Positions 28,591 through 36,875 of a stretch of 64,000 bases of DNA are shown piece by piece (positions within the stretch are counted from its first letter, which is position 1; each line of letters opens with the position of its first letter). This DNA is from Chloroflexi bacterium HGW-Chloroflexi-3 (GTDB lineage: Bacteria > Chloroflexota > Anaerolineae > Anaerolineales > Anaerolineaceae), in assembly GCA_002842045.1 (NCBI GenBank), contig PHBX01000004.1:40680-104679 (forward strand). Reading direction: 5' to 3'. Position numbers and translations under genes: made by a program. Under the pieces are notes generated by a model. The model was not told where the DNA came from. It worked only from the letters and a program-made list of their open reading frames with translations, and did not search any database.

Positions 28591-29108
28591 TTTTCAGCAT
28601 CAAATCCATATTCTCGTACAATTTCACCCATCGGGATTTGAACCCCTGCTGCCTTACCTGCCCAAAACCAAGGGGTGAAGATCTCCAGGAATACAGATCC
28701 ATCCGGAGTTAACCAGGAAGAAATTTTCTTTAATAATCGGCGTTGGTCTGAATCACTCCCTATGCCAAATCCATCCCAATAACAGATAAAATCAAAAACG
28801 CTTTCGAATTCTACCGAATTAAAATCAGTATTAATGATGGTCAAGTTTTCTGGACTCCTATATTTAGAGAGATTACGAATATGCTCAACGAACTCAGGTT
28901 CAATTTCGACAGCTGTAACTCTGTGAGTCAACTGGCAAGCTGCAACTGAAAATTGTCCACCGCCCGCGCCTAATTCTAAAATGCGAACACCTCTCATACC
29001 GGTAAGACGATTGATCCATAAAACTCTATCCAGATCGCCCTGACTGATATCACGAAAATAGATTTTCGACCATTGATTTTGTAATCGATAGAAATCTTGA
29101 TCCGTCAT
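28566..29108 (-). pseudogene. SAM-dependent methyltransferase, 3'-truncated
   Basis: The protein starts MTDQDFYRLQNQWSKIYFRD and has SAM motif I (ILELGAGGGQFSVAACQL) and an acidic loop (VTAVEIEPEF), then CYWDGFGIGSDSDQRRLL and the conserved IPMGEIVREYGFD. It stops after 181 residues at LLDTW. Related methyltransferases usually continue for some 60-80 residues more. The stop lies at the junction with the headless beta-lactamase-fold gene, so the loss is best read as the other side of one deletion. It could still fold, but function is doubtful. Confidence 0.6.
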
Positions 29109-29115
29109 AGTATGA

Positions 29116-29121
29116 ATTTTA
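29116..29121 (-). promoter_or_regulatory. Extended -10 element, possible leaderless promoter
   Basis: On the minus strand TG-TAAAAT lies seven bases before ATG 29108 of the methyltransferase. There is no Shine-Dalgarno. It is the same arrangement as at 24561. Confidence 0.35.
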
Positions 29122-29158
29122 CATATAATTATTAATAATTCCCAAAGAGAATTATTCA

Positions 29159-29923
29159 TTAAACAGCTTGACCAGGAACCAGTAAAGCCATCTCGATCAG
29201 TACCTGATACGAAAATTTCTGAAATAAATCGAATTCGCGGGTCATCTTTGAAGGTACCAGCACTGACATGCTGTTTCCAGCATCCAATGCAATCTGGTGC
29301 ATCTCCTGCAACAAAGTGGTACTGATCCCCTTCCTGCGAAAATCCGGATGGGTGAAAATATCCGCTATATAAGCAAATTTCCCAGGAGGGGTGATTACCT
29401 GCGCTTTTGCACAAACTTCTCCCTTATAAAATGCCATCAAATTATGGATAGCCGGGTCATCAAGACCATTGGTGCTGCATGGGTAGTCTGGCTCAATCGT
29501 ATTTGCCAGGGAAACATCCTGAATTGAAGTGACTAACTTGATTTCGACACCAGAAGGCCAGGAGATTTTTTCTCGCGAAGGCAATTTTCTGACCATAAGT
29601 ATATTTGACCAGGCATGTAAATAACCTTGATCGCGATATGCCGGAATAAGTTGGTTCAATTTCTCTGAAAATATATTTACCACATGTTCTTCAGGATTAT
29701 TGTGAAAATATGCCAGAATGTTGCTCTTGACTTGAGAAGGTGGATTTTCACCAGAAAAAAATTCAAGACGGTAATTAAATGCTCGTGGCCACGGTTGAGT
29801 CATCATTTGAGGGTACTGAATCCCAAACACCAGATCCAATTTGATTATTTCAGCATGATTCTCAACTTGAAATTTATATGTGATTGCTTCGAAATATGCT
29901 TTTACTCCAGGGAGTATGTTCAT
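29159..29923 (-). CDS. GNAT family N-acetyltransferase
   Basis: The second half of this protein is a GNAT domain: KFAYIADIFTHPDFRRKGISTTLLQEMHQ holds the R-x-x-G-x-x/S acetyl-CoA loop, followed by LVPSKMTREFDLFQKFSYQ. The N-terminal ~120 residues are a second, degenerate domain of similar size, as in double-GNAT proteins. The acceptor is unknown. Start ATG 29923 has AGGAAG eight bases upstream; a TTG two codons earlier is possible. It lies 12 bases after the Nudix-like gene, so the two are probably one transcript. Confidence 0.8.
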   Translation of the reverse strand: MNILPGVKAYFEAITYKFQVENHAEIIKLDLVFGIQYPQMMTQPWPRAFNYRLEFFSGENPPSQVKSNILAYFHNNPEEHVVNIFSEKLNQLIPAYRDQGYLHAWSNILMVRKLPSREKISWPSGVEIKLVTSIQDVSLANTIEPDYPCSTNGLDDPAIHNLMAFYKGEVCAKAQVITPPGKFAYIADIFTHPDFRRKGISTTLLQEMHQIALDAGNSMSVLVPSKMTREFDLFQKFSYQVLIEMALLVPGQAV

Positions 29924-29935
29924 GCGCAACGCTTC

Positions 29936-30523
29936 CTAATCTGGAACCTTTATCATTTTCAGGTAACCCCAACCCCAATAAAAACGACGGATAATTTCTT
30001 TTTCAGCATGATTCGTTTTTTCTTCAGTCCAAAACCCTTCCTCTGGTAAATTTTTTACGATAACCTTCACTCTATAAATACAGTATTTGGTTCTTAAACC
30101 TGGGTAAGACCTTGAATTTCTATACTGGTATATTGCTTTACAACATTCCGATAAAATTTCAACATCATTATCAGGGATCTGTAATTCCTCTAACAAGCAT
30201 CTTTTGGCTGCATCCAGACAGTTCTCACCCGGTTTCATTTTCTCACTGGGGGGAATGCTTCTTTTACGCGTGCGTTTATCATCCAATTCCTGTTCCAGTT
30301 CCAGTAAAAACTTTCCTTCATGAGATATCAAAACCTGGACAACATTCACAACTCGCAAAGGTGGCTTAAGCTGAATGCTACTTTCCCGGTTATTAATTTC
30401 TTCAAAAAGATGATCAACCGATTTCGCCTGTCCCCTATTCCAACTATCCAGGTCAAATGATTGGGTCAACAGCCATTGACGTAAACTTTCGACTGAAGGG
30501 AAATCTCCAAATTCTTTTTTCAT
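29936..30523 (-). CDS. Nudix-fold protein with degenerate Nudix box
   Basis: A 195-residue protein. Residues about 60-190 resemble a Nudix domain: VVNVVQVLISHEGKFLLELE, then GENCLDAAKRCLLEELQI at the Nudix-box position. The canonical box is GX5EX7REUXEEXGU. Here the first Glu is Ala and the RE pair is RC, while EE is kept, so metal binding and hydrolysis may be weakened. The N-terminal 50 residues are unassigned. A co-transcribed GNAT gene follows. Confidence 0.65.
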   Translation of the reverse strand: MKKEFGDFPSVESLRQWLLTQSFDLDSWNRGQAKSVDHLFEEINNRESSIQLKPPLRVVNVVQVLISHEGKFLLELEQELDDKRTRKRSIPPSEKMKPGENCLDAAKRCLLEELQIPDNDVEILSECCKAIYQYRNSRSYPGLRTKYCIYRVKVIVKNLPEEGFWTEEKTNHAEKEIIRRFYWGWGYLKMIKVPD

Positions 30524-30686
30524 TTTTTTATCAATTGGATCAAACGATTTACATGGAATGATATCAAAAAAGGACCGATGCGTGATTTGAAAAGTTTTTG
30601 TCGATTGTGATTTCAGGATTAATTAATTCTTATAAAATTATTTTACAGGATTTTATTATTTAATTGACAAGATTGCTGTGTTGATT

Positions 30687-30716
30687 TTGTTTTATTTTTG
30701 ATATTTTCGTTATAAT
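30687..30716 (+). promoter_or_regulatory. Putative promoter of the PilZ gene
   Basis: A perfect TATAAT (30711-30716) with TTGTTT (30687-30692) 18 bases upstream, 30 bases before ATG 30747. Confidence 0.5.
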
Positions 30717-30746
30717 CTACTATGAAATCAATTTTACTGGAGACTT

Positions 30747-31037
30747 ATGAAGGCATCCAATATCCTCCCTGGAGATAATCGCAACGCAATTCGACTCACC
30801 TGGAAAAGACCTGTTTACATACTGACACCTATAAAACGACCAGCGCAAGCCATCAATGTCAGTTCTTCAGGAATTTTGATCACCACTCTTTATGATGATC
30901 ACTTTCATATGGGTGAAGAAATATCAATTTCCATCCCACATGCCATTACCAAATTAACAACAACCGTCACCGGAAAAATAGTTCGAATTACTCATCATGA
31001 TAGTTGGATACAGTTGGCTGTCGATTTAAACGTCTGA
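30747..31037 (+). CDS. PilZ domain protein (c-di-GMP receptor candidate)
   Basis: A 96-residue single PilZ domain. Both c-di-GMP contact motifs are visible: RxxxR as R12-N-A-I-R16 and NxSxxG as N37-V-S-S-S-G42. The protein is therefore expected to bind c-di-GMP and act as a small adaptor. It is monocistronic with its own promoter. The diguanylate cyclase at 22-24 kb with an RxxD inhibitory site is a possible source of signal, but a direct link is only inferred. Confidence 0.85.
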   Translation: MKASNILPGDNRNAIRLTWKRPVYILTPIKRPAQAINVSSSGILITTLYDDHFHMGEEISISIPHAITKLTTTVTGKIVRITHHDSWIQLAVDLNV

Positions 31038-31049
31038 TAAGAAATCGAC

Positions 31050-31790
31050 CTAAACTTCCTGCACCGTCTCCCATGGATAAATTTCAGTCCCTTTTGCAGC
31101 TTCCCGGATACTCGGATCATTTGAATAGTACCCACGCTTTTCAGGTGGTAAAAGCCGGGAAATCTGGATCATGATATCATGCCCAATTTCGTCCAATTTT
31201 TTACGATCTGTTCTGCTTTGTAAATCAATTTGATATGGACCAAATGATTTTCCAATCCTTGCAGTCACTTTTGGTCTCTGAAACTGTCTGATTTTTGAAA
31301 AAAATGTATCAAAACCATCCAATCCGATGGGTAAAATAGCCGCACCAGTTTTTGCAGCCAGAAAAGCCACCCCAGGTCGTGCAGGTCGTAAAACATTTGC
31401 CCAACTACCACCCTCTGGGAATATTCCCAGAATACCATTCTGCGCCAGGACAGTCTCCGAAATAATAAATGTATCCCGCGAAACAGAGCCACGAAATACC
31501 GGGATGATTCCCCACAAATGACGAAACCATTCAACGGTTCCAGGTGCGTTGGGTGTACGCGTTCCTCCCAGAAATTCCAACCTCCAGGAAAGTAGTTTAA
31601 TCACAGCCAGAGGATCCAAAAAGCTAAAATGGTTACTGACCACCAATAATGGCCCCGATTTGGGTAAATTTTCTTTGCCAACGATTTCAAAATCCCCAAG
31701 AACTGTAAAAGCAAAATTAATCAGATTTCTCAGAATAGTTCTAACCACTCGTCGTCTGGGATATGGGTATTTGTTAACATCAATTTTCAT
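31050..31790 (-). CDS. plsC: 1-acyl-sn-glycerol-3-phosphate acyltransferase (PlsC-like)
   Basis: A 246-residue membrane-associated acyltransferase with the HX4D catalytic motif (NHFSFLD), the glycerol-phosphate motif region around FRGSVSRD, FPEGG, and the GAAILPIGL block. It adds the second acyl chain in phosphatidic acid synthesis or acts on a related lysolipid. ATG 31790 is chosen: GAGGAATAAA lies directly before it. An in-frame start four codons upstream would absorb that RBS. It converges with the PilZ gene. Confidence 0.9.
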   Translation of the reverse strand: MKIDVNKYPYPRRRVVRTILRNLINFAFTVLGDFEIVGKENLPKSGPLLVVSNHFSFLDPLAVIKLLSWRLEFLGGTRTPNAPGTVEWFRHLWGIIPVFRGSVSRDTFIISETVLAQNGILGIFPEGGSWANVLRPARPGVAFLAAKTGAAILPIGLDGFDTFFSKIRQFQRPKVTARIGKSFGPYQIDLQSRTDRKKLDEIGHDIMIQISRLLPPEKRGYYSNDPSIREAAKGTEIYPWETVQEV

Positions 31791-31912
31791 TTTATTCCTC
31801 AAATAGAAATTCAGAAAAACAAGGTAAAACAGAATTTTATTTCCTCAAATTATAGCGTAAAAATAAATTGGACAACGGAATTTTCATTTAGAAAGGTAAG
31901 CAGATAATTGTT

Positions 31913-31942
31913 TGTAAAAACTGGCAAAATGTCTTATATAAT
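31913..31942 (+). promoter_or_regulatory. Putative promoter upstream of small helical protein gene
   Basis: TTGTAA (31913-31918), 18-base spacer, TATAAT (31937-31942), about 100 bases before ATG 32046. Confidence 0.35.
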
Positions 31943-32045
31943 AATTAACAATGATTGATATTTTGTTGAGAACATCCCTGCTTAACTTCAAGTAGCTCAT
32001 CTAGGTTTGACCAGTGGAATAGGGTATTCGGAATAGGAGGATGTC

Positions 32046-32249
32046 ATGTTACAAATAACACTAAATGAAGAAGAAAAAATAACGCTGCGAGATTTACTTC
32101 AATGCTGTCTTTCAGAATTAAGAGTCGAAATTCATCACACGGATGATATGGACTTTAAAGATATGCTCAAGAACCGCAAGAAAGTTCTCGTTAAAATTCT
32201 CGAGGAATTATCTGTGGGCGACGAGCAATCGGAACCAACTTGCCGGTAA
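32046..32249 (+). CDS. Small conserved helical protein
   Basis: A 67-residue acidic/basic protein predicted as two helices (LNEEEKITLRDLLQCCLSELRVEI ... FKDMLKNRKKVLVKILEEL) joined by a short HTDDMD turn. Its pattern resembles a widespread small bacterial protein of unknown function. A strong TAGGAGGATGTC ribosome binding site precedes the ATG, which supports translation. It stands between PlsC and the tag operon and is probably transcribed alone. Confidence 0.7.
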   Translation: MLQITLNEEEKITLRDLLQCCLSELRVEIHHTDDMDFKDMLKNRKKVLVKILEELSVGDEQSEPTCR

Positions 32250-32327
32250 TCCAATAGAGCCAACTCGATCTTATTAAAAGGTCTTTGCCTGAACAATAAG
32301 CTAATTTCGCCAGAAAGGTAGAAAACA

Positions 32328-32894
32328 ATGATGCGTTGCCCATGGGCATTATCTGAATTATCATCAAGCTATCATGACCATGAGTGGGGTGTTCCTGTTC
32401 ATGATGACAAAATATTATTTGAGTTCTTAATTCTGGAAGGTGCCCAGGCAGGATTGAATTGGGAAACGATTCTTAAAAAAAGAGCGGCTTATCGAGACGC
32501 TTATATGAAATTTGAGCCTGCACAAATAGCAAAATTTGATTCAGTCCAGGTGGAAAATTTGCTCCGCAACCCGGGCATTATTCGCAACCGCAGAAAAATT
32601 GAGTCTGCCATCAAGAATGCTAATGTGTTTTTAAAAATACAGGCTGAATTTGGTAGTTTTGACGAATATATCTGGGATTTTGTAGATAGGAAGCCAATCC
32701 AAAATCGATTCCTTGGCTTATCAGAAATCCCTGCTGAAACGGACCTTTCCAGGCAAATCAGTAAAGATTTAAAACAACGTGGCATGAGTTTTGTGGGTCC
32801 AACAATCATGTATGCTTTTATGCAGGCAGTTGGTATGGTGAATGATCACCTGGTAGAATGTTATCGGTTTCTTGAAGTAAGCCAGATGGAGTAA
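32328..32894 (+). CDS. tag: DNA-3-methyladenine glycosylase I
   Basis: Removes 3-methyladenine from alkylated DNA. The N-terminal RCPWA...YHDHEWGVP and C-terminal GMVNDHLVECYRF contain the expected zinc ligands (Cys4, His16, and the His-x3-Cys pair). The helix-hairpin-helix-like NLLRNPGIIRNRRKIESAI and the conserved LEGAQAGLNWETIL are present. Length 188, as usual. It heads a tight operon of five genes ending with an alkyltransferase-like protein, consistent with an alkylation-damage response. Confidence 0.95.
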   Translation: MMRCPWALSELSSSYHDHEWGVPVHDDKILFEFLILEGAQAGLNWETILKKRAAYRDAYMKFEPAQIAKFDSVQVENLLRNPGIIRNRRKIESAIKNANVFLKIQAEFGSFDEYIWDFVDRKPIQNRFLGLSEIPAETDLSRQISKDLKQRGMSFVGPTIMYAFMQAVGMVNDHLVECYRFLEVSQME

Positions 32895-32900
32895 TTGAAA

Positions 32901-33467
32901 ATGCCTGAAATTAAAGGAAGAGTGGAAGCATTGTTTATCACTCCAAAAGGAGAAAATATTTCAAAACCAATTGAGGGTGGTATTTTCACAAATGAAGGTT
33001 TGATCGGTGACCGGCATTTTGGTGTCACGATGTTATCCAATTCTCGGACACCTGAATTTCAGAGAGGAGCAATCATTCGAAATCGGCGACAAGTCTCTCT
33101 GGTTTCTCAAGATGAACTCGATGCCACTGCAAAAGAATTAGACATAGATGAAATTAAACCTGAGTGGTTGGCGGCTAACCTGCTCATATCGGGTATTCCG
33201 CATTTCAGTCAATTGCCGGTGGGTGCAAGGTTATTCTTTGATGGTGGATTGGTACTTTTTAACGATGGGGAGAATTTTCCCTGCAAAATTCCTGCAAAAA
33301 CTGTCCAAAATCAATATAAACATAAAGAAGGAATTCAGGAGAAATTTATTAAAGCTGCCATGCATCGTCGTGGATTGGTCGCCTGGGTGGAGCATCCGTC
33401 TCAATTAATCAGCCCTTCAACCTTTGAAGTCGAATTACCACCTGTTTGGAAAAATTTGTGGGGGTAA
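32901..33467 (+). CDS. MOSC domain protein
   Basis: A 188-residue MOSC-domain protein: VEALFITPKGE and GLIGDRHFG at the start, RQVSLVSQDELD in the centre, and the conserved cysteine in ENFPCKIPAKTV. MOSC domains handle sulfur or molybdenum-cofactor sulfuration, and stand-alone members include N-hydroxylated-base reductases. ATG 32901 follows the tag stop by six bases with GGAG upstream; the TTG at 32895 is the alternative. It is the second gene of the alkylation-repair-like operon. Confidence 0.85.
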   Translation: MPEIKGRVEALFITPKGENISKPIEGGIFTNEGLIGDRHFGVTMLSNSRTPEFQRGAIIRNRRQVSLVSQDELDATAKELDIDEIKPEWLAANLLISGIPHFSQLPVGARLFFDGGLVLFNDGENFPCKIPAKTVQNQYKHKEGIQEKFIKAAMHRRGLVAWVEHPSQLISPSTFEVELPPVWKNLWG

Positions 33468-33472
33468 TTTTA

Positions 33473-34060
33473 ATGACAGATTTTAAATTACCTGATCCGA
33501 TACCTGAATACAAAGAGCGTAAAGAGTTCTGCTTTGAGGTTTTGCATCCTAAACATGTTGCGTTAGATTATCAGGCTCTGATGAAAAGCAAAGAATTCCT
33601 GCGGCGCTGGAGTAATAGTACTTGGCCAGAGGATCATTTTAAAGTTGAGGATAATTTAATCGATCTGGAATGGCATTATGAGGAATTTAAGGAAAAAACT
33701 GCCTTTACTTACACAATCCTTAATCAGGATAAAAACCAATGTTTGGGATGTATCTATATCAAGCCTGTAACCTCCATGACTAAATTATCTGCTGAAGAAC
33801 GACTGTTGTTGGAACCCTTTCATTTCTTCACAATATATTGGGTGATCACAGATATTAAAAACACACAGATGGAGAATAAGATTTTTAATACCATTCGTGA
33901 TTGGCTGCTGAATGACTGGCGATTTCAAGCTGTATTATTTGTCAGCAATTCGCAAATTCCAGAACAAAACGCGATCTATCGTAACAATCAAATGGAGTTA
34001 TTTTTGGATCTCCAGGAGAAAAATCGACACCAACTATTTTGGGTACCCATTAAAGGATAA
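33473..34060 (+). CDS. GNAT-like N-acetyltransferase
   Basis: A 195-residue protein with a GNAT-like layout: FEVLHPKHVALDYQALM at the N-terminus, FTYTILNQDKNQCLGCIYIKPV as the central strands, and a C-terminal LFVSNSQIPEQNAIYRNNQM helix. The acetyl-CoA loop is not canonical, so activity is uncertain. ATG 33473 is five bases after the MOSC stop, with GTGGGGG upstream; the longer frame from 33446 overlaps the MOSC gene. Third gene of the operon. Confidence 0.7.
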   Translation: MTDFKLPDPIPEYKERKEFCFEVLHPKHVALDYQALMKSKEFLRRWSNSTWPEDHFKVEDNLIDLEWHYEEFKEKTAFTYTILNQDKNQCLGCIYIKPVTSMTKLSAEERLLLEPFHFFTIYWVITDIKNTQMENKIFNTIRDWLLNDWRFQAVLFVSNSQIPEQNAIYRNNQMELFLDLQEKNRHQLFWVPIKG

Positions 34061-34063
34061 AAA

Positions 34064-34465
34064 ATGGAATTTGATACAATAAAGCGTTATTTGTTTAACC
34101 TTCCAGAATCCAGGCTGGATTTTCCGCAAGGTCCAGACACAATGGTTTATAAAATATTAGGGAAAGCTTTCGCTTATATCTCATGGCAATCTGACCCAAT
34201 TTTTGTAAGTTTGAAGTGCAAACCCGACAGAGCAGTTCAGTTGATTAAACAGTATTCAGGAGTTGTTCCAAGCTATCATCAAAATCGTTCCCATTGGATT
34301 TCCATTTTCCTTGGTAATGATGACATTTCCGATGAATCAATATTGCAATGGTTAAATGATTCTTATCACCTGGCCATCAATGAGTTGCCCGGGATCCTGC
34401 GTAACAGAATATTGAAAAAAATTGCCAGGCTGAATGAAAATAACCCTCAAGAAAATCAAGGTTAA
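34064..34465 (+). CDS. MmcQ/YjbR family protein
   Basis: A 133-residue YjbR/MmcQ-fold protein: LPESRLDFPQGPDTMVYKILGKAFAYISW, VSLKCKPDRAVQLI, and the terminal WLNDSYHLAINELP. The family has a DNA-binding-like fold related to CyaY, but its function is unknown. It starts three bases after the previous stop and ends two bases before the alkyltransferase-like gene. Confidence 0.85.
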   Translation: MEFDTIKRYLFNLPESRLDFPQGPDTMVYKILGKAFAYISWQSDPIFVSLKCKPDRAVQLIKQYSGVVPSYHQNRSHWISIFLGNDDISDESILQWLNDSYHLAINELPGILRNRILKKIARLNENNPQENQG

Positions 34466-34467
34466 AA

Positions 34468-34782
34468 ATGAGTAAGAAAATTACGTATCGTGATATAGTA
34501 TTTGACATTGTGAAACAAATCCCGGCTGGAAAGGTAGCCAGCTACGGTCAGATTTCAAAATTGATTCCAGGATGTACGGCTCGTATGGTAGGTTATGCGC
34601 TGGCTTCATTACCCAATGATTCTGGCGTCCCCTGGCAACGAGTGATCAATTCCAAAGGTAAGATCAGCCCACATGGGGCAGGTTTCGGTTCTGCGATGCA
34701 AAGAGCGCTCCTGGAACAAGAGGGGATCATCTTCAGCAAAGATAATAGTATTGAAATGAGCATCTATAGTTGGATTTCATAA
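34468..34782 (+). CDS. Alkyltransferase-like (ATL) protein
   Basis: A 104-residue member of the MGMT DNA-binding family: IVKQIPAGKVASYGQISKLIPG followed by TARMVGYALASLP with the arginine finger. The alkyl-acceptor motif PCHRV is replaced by PWQRV, so there is no acceptor cysteine. ATL proteins bind O6-alkylguanine and hand the lesion to nucleotide-excision repair. As last gene of an operon that begins with tag, it fits an alkylation-damage role. Confidence 0.9.
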   Translation: MSKKITYRDIVFDIVKQIPAGKVASYGQISKLIPGCTARMVGYALASLPNDSGVPWQRVINSKGKISPHGAGFGSAMQRALLEQEGIIFSKDNSIEMSIYSWIS

Positions 34783-34845
34783 TACTTTTCAAAATGATGA
34801 CTTTCTGATCAAAAATTTGAAAATAAGTGTCTTAATAAAAAATAT

Positions 34846-34874
34846 TTGAATCCTCGTTCATTTTTCTTTATACT
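34846..34874 (+). promoter_or_regulatory. Putative promoter of small ORF
   Basis: TTGAAT (34846-34851), 17-base spacer and TATACT (34869-34874), about 25 bases before ATG 34899. Confidence 0.55.
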
Positions 34875-34898
34875 ATATATAAAAACTGGAGGTCAAAT

Positions 34899-35108
34899 AT
34901 GAGGGAGTATGAGTTCAGTCAACCGACGTATGGTAAAAGCCCTGTACTTATCTATCAATGCTTGTGTACACAAATCCCAAAAGATTCTCAACATTCACCT
35001 TCAAAAATCAAAAATTTCTTGTCATTAAAAGAATGGCTTTTCCCAAAAAATAAACGTATTCAACCTGCAACTCTAAATCTCTCCAATTCTAAAAATAATA
35101 ATCTTTAA
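34899..35108 (+). CDS. Small basic hypothetical protein
   Basis: A 69-residue protein rich in Lys, Ser and Asn, without a recognisable domain. Evidence that it is real is contextual: a promoter with 17-base spacing, and GGAGG seven bases before the ATG. It lies between the alkylation operon and the Nif3-related gene. It may be a species-specific protein. Confidence 0.45.
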   Translation: MREYEFSQPTYGKSPVLIYQCLCTQIPKDSQHSPSKIKNFLSLKEWLFPKNKRIQPATLNLSNSKNNNL

Positions 35109-35148
35109 TCTTCATTTTTTTTTCATAAATTTATCAGGAACACAATAA

Positions 35149-35490
35149 ATGAACTTAAATACTGTTACGGATTTTAAAATTGAAGTCTATCTCCCGGCAG
35201 AATATTTGGAATCTATACGACTTGCTTTAACCGCTGCTCAAGCAGGCTTCGTTGGTAACTATGATAATGTCTTCGCCACCACCCAGGTGACCGGCCATTG
35301 GCGTCCATTGCCTGGTTCAGATCCATATCAAGGAAATATAGGAGAGATGGAAACTGCACCTGAGATCAAACTGGAAGTCAACTGTAAAAAAGAACATGTC
35401 TCGACTACTCTCCAGGCGATTCGTGCAGCACATCCCTATGAAGAACCGCTGATTCGGGTAATCCCAATTCTGAATCAATATTTTGAATGA
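35149..35490 (+). CDS. Nif3/YqfO-type inserted-domain protein (COG3323-like)
   Basis: A 113-residue stand-alone version of the PII/CutA-like domain inserted in YqfO-type Nif3 proteins: KIEVYLPAEYLESIRLALTAAQAGFVGNYDNVF, GHWRPLPGSDPYQGNIG, and the signature HPYEEPLIRVIP. The biochemical role is not known; metal or ligand sensing is suspected for this fold. It precedes the deazaflavin oxidoreductase by 14 bases. Confidence 0.85.
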   Translation: MNLNTVTDFKIEVYLPAEYLESIRLALTAAQAGFVGNYDNVFATTQVTGHWRPLPGSDPYQGNIGEMETAPEIKLEVNCKKEHVSTTLQAIRAAHPYEEPLIRVIPILNQYFE

Positions 35491-35504
35491 GCAGGTGATA
35501 TCAG

Positions 35505-36074
35505 ATGAATGAAGACTTATTGAAAAATCTATTCAAATATCTAAATAAATTTATGGTGCTGCTATGGAAATTAGGATTGGGCAGATTCCTCAATTTATGG
35601 CCAAAGGTAATTGGCCGTTTTTTGGTAATTACTCATTATGGCCGCAAAACGGGAAATAAATACCTGACCCCGGTCAATTATTCCACCGTTAATGGCGATA
35701 TTTACTGTGCTTCAGGTTTCGGGATTCAATCAGATTGGTATAAAAATCTGGTTTGTCATCCAGAAATCGAAGTATGGTTAACTGAAGGGTGGTGGCGAGC
35801 ACACGCCGAAGATGTCAGCGATCATCCGGATCGATTAGATATTATGCGGGAAGTGTTGATTGGGAGCGGATTTGCTGCTCCATTGTTTGGTATTCACCCC
35901 CTGACGATGGATGATGATACATTGGCTCAGGAGACCAAAGACTATCGGTTGATTCGAATTAAGCGCATTTCAGAAAAAACTGGCATTGATGGACCGGGAG
36001 AATATGTCTGGTTCTGGCAAATCACAACTGCTTTTCTGATCTTCTTGCTACTCACTAAAAAACGGAGAAAATAA
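35505..36074 (+). CDS. Deazaflavin (F420)-dependent nitroreductase/oxidoreductase family protein
   Basis: Matches the Ddn/split-beta-barrel F420 family: FLVITHYGRKTGNKYLTPVNY, then SDWYKNLVCHPEIEVWL, and a YRLIRIKR strand. A C-terminal hydrophobic segment (WFWQITTAFLIFLLL) followed by KKRRK suggests membrane attachment. In mycobacteria such proteins reduce quinones with F420H2. The presence of cofD, cofC and menA three kilobases downstream fits an F420H2-to-menaquinone role, but this is inference. Confidence 0.8.
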   Translation: MNEDLLKNLFKYLNKFMVLLWKLGLGRFLNLWPKVIGRFLVITHYGRKTGNKYLTPVNYSTVNGDIYCASGFGIQSDWYKNLVCHPEIEVWLTEGWWRAHAEDVSDHPDRLDIMREVLIGSGFAAPLFGIHPLTMDDDTLAQETKDYRLIRIKRISEKTGIDGPGEYVWFWQITTAFLIFLLLTKKRRK

Positions 36075-36078
36075 GACA

Positions 36079-36756
36079 ATGCTGCGATCACAATTGCTGG
36101 AAGCTTTATCAATATATATCCTTGAAAAAACCAGAGATCACCCCATTCGAGTGGCAATTGATGGATTGGATAACGCGGGTAAATCAAAATTGGCCAAAGA
36201 ACTCATTTTTCCATTAAGGAAAATCAAGCCCCAGATTATTAATATATCCATCGATGGTTTTCACCACCCCAAAAAATACCGTTATCGCCGCGGAGAATAT
36301 TCACCAGAAGGCTATTATTACGATTCATTTAATCTTGAATCGGTAATATCCAATGTCCTGGAACCTCTCAGCCCGGAAGGAAACCGCCAATTTCGTAGAC
36401 AGATTTTTGATTACACAACCGATCAAAAAGTTGAAAGCGAATGGGAGACAGCTGAGGAAAATGCAATCTTATTATTTGATGGTTTATTTCTGCAACGTCA
36501 GGAACTCGATCCTTATTGGGATATTCGTATTTTTATTGATATTGATCAGGATGTAAGCCTGGATAGAGCATTCAAACGCGATATATATTATTATCATTCT
36601 CTGGAAAATATTCACAAGAAATACCAGCTCCGCTGTTTTCCTGCCCATCAAATTTACCTGGAACGTTGCCATCCCTTACAACATGCTGATGTAATCATCG
36701 AAAATAATGATTGGCAAAAACCGACTTTGACTTTTCAGCATGAAGTGGCAGGCTAA
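36079..36756 (+). CDS. Uridine-kinase-like P-loop kinase
   Basis: A 225-residue P-loop kinase of the uridine kinase/phosphoribulokinase type: Walker A variant GLDNAGKSKLAKEL, a substrate region ISIDGFHHPKKYRYRRGE, and AILLFDGLFLQRQELDPYWD as Walker-B-like strand. The substrate, nucleoside or another small molecule, cannot be read. It starts four bases after the oxidoreductase stop, probably in one operon with it. Confidence 0.8.
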   Translation: MLRSQLLEALSIYILEKTRDHPIRVAIDGLDNAGKSKLAKELIFPLRKIKPQIINISIDGFHHPKKYRYRRGEYSPEGYYYDSFNLESVISNVLEPLSPEGNRQFRRQIFDYTTDQKVESEWETAEENAILLFDGLFLQRQELDPYWDIRIFIDIDQDVSLDRAFKRDIYYYHSLENIHKKYQLRCFPAHQIYLERCHPLQHADVIIENNDWQKPTLTFQHEVAG

Positions 36757-36875
36757 TCATTGCATCCATATACTGAACAAATACTTTCCATATCCAATTT
36801 CTGCTTAGCTCCAAACTAGATTACAATTTATTGAGAATGCTCTTTGCTTTTATTCTTCGTGAAGGAAAACTCCTA

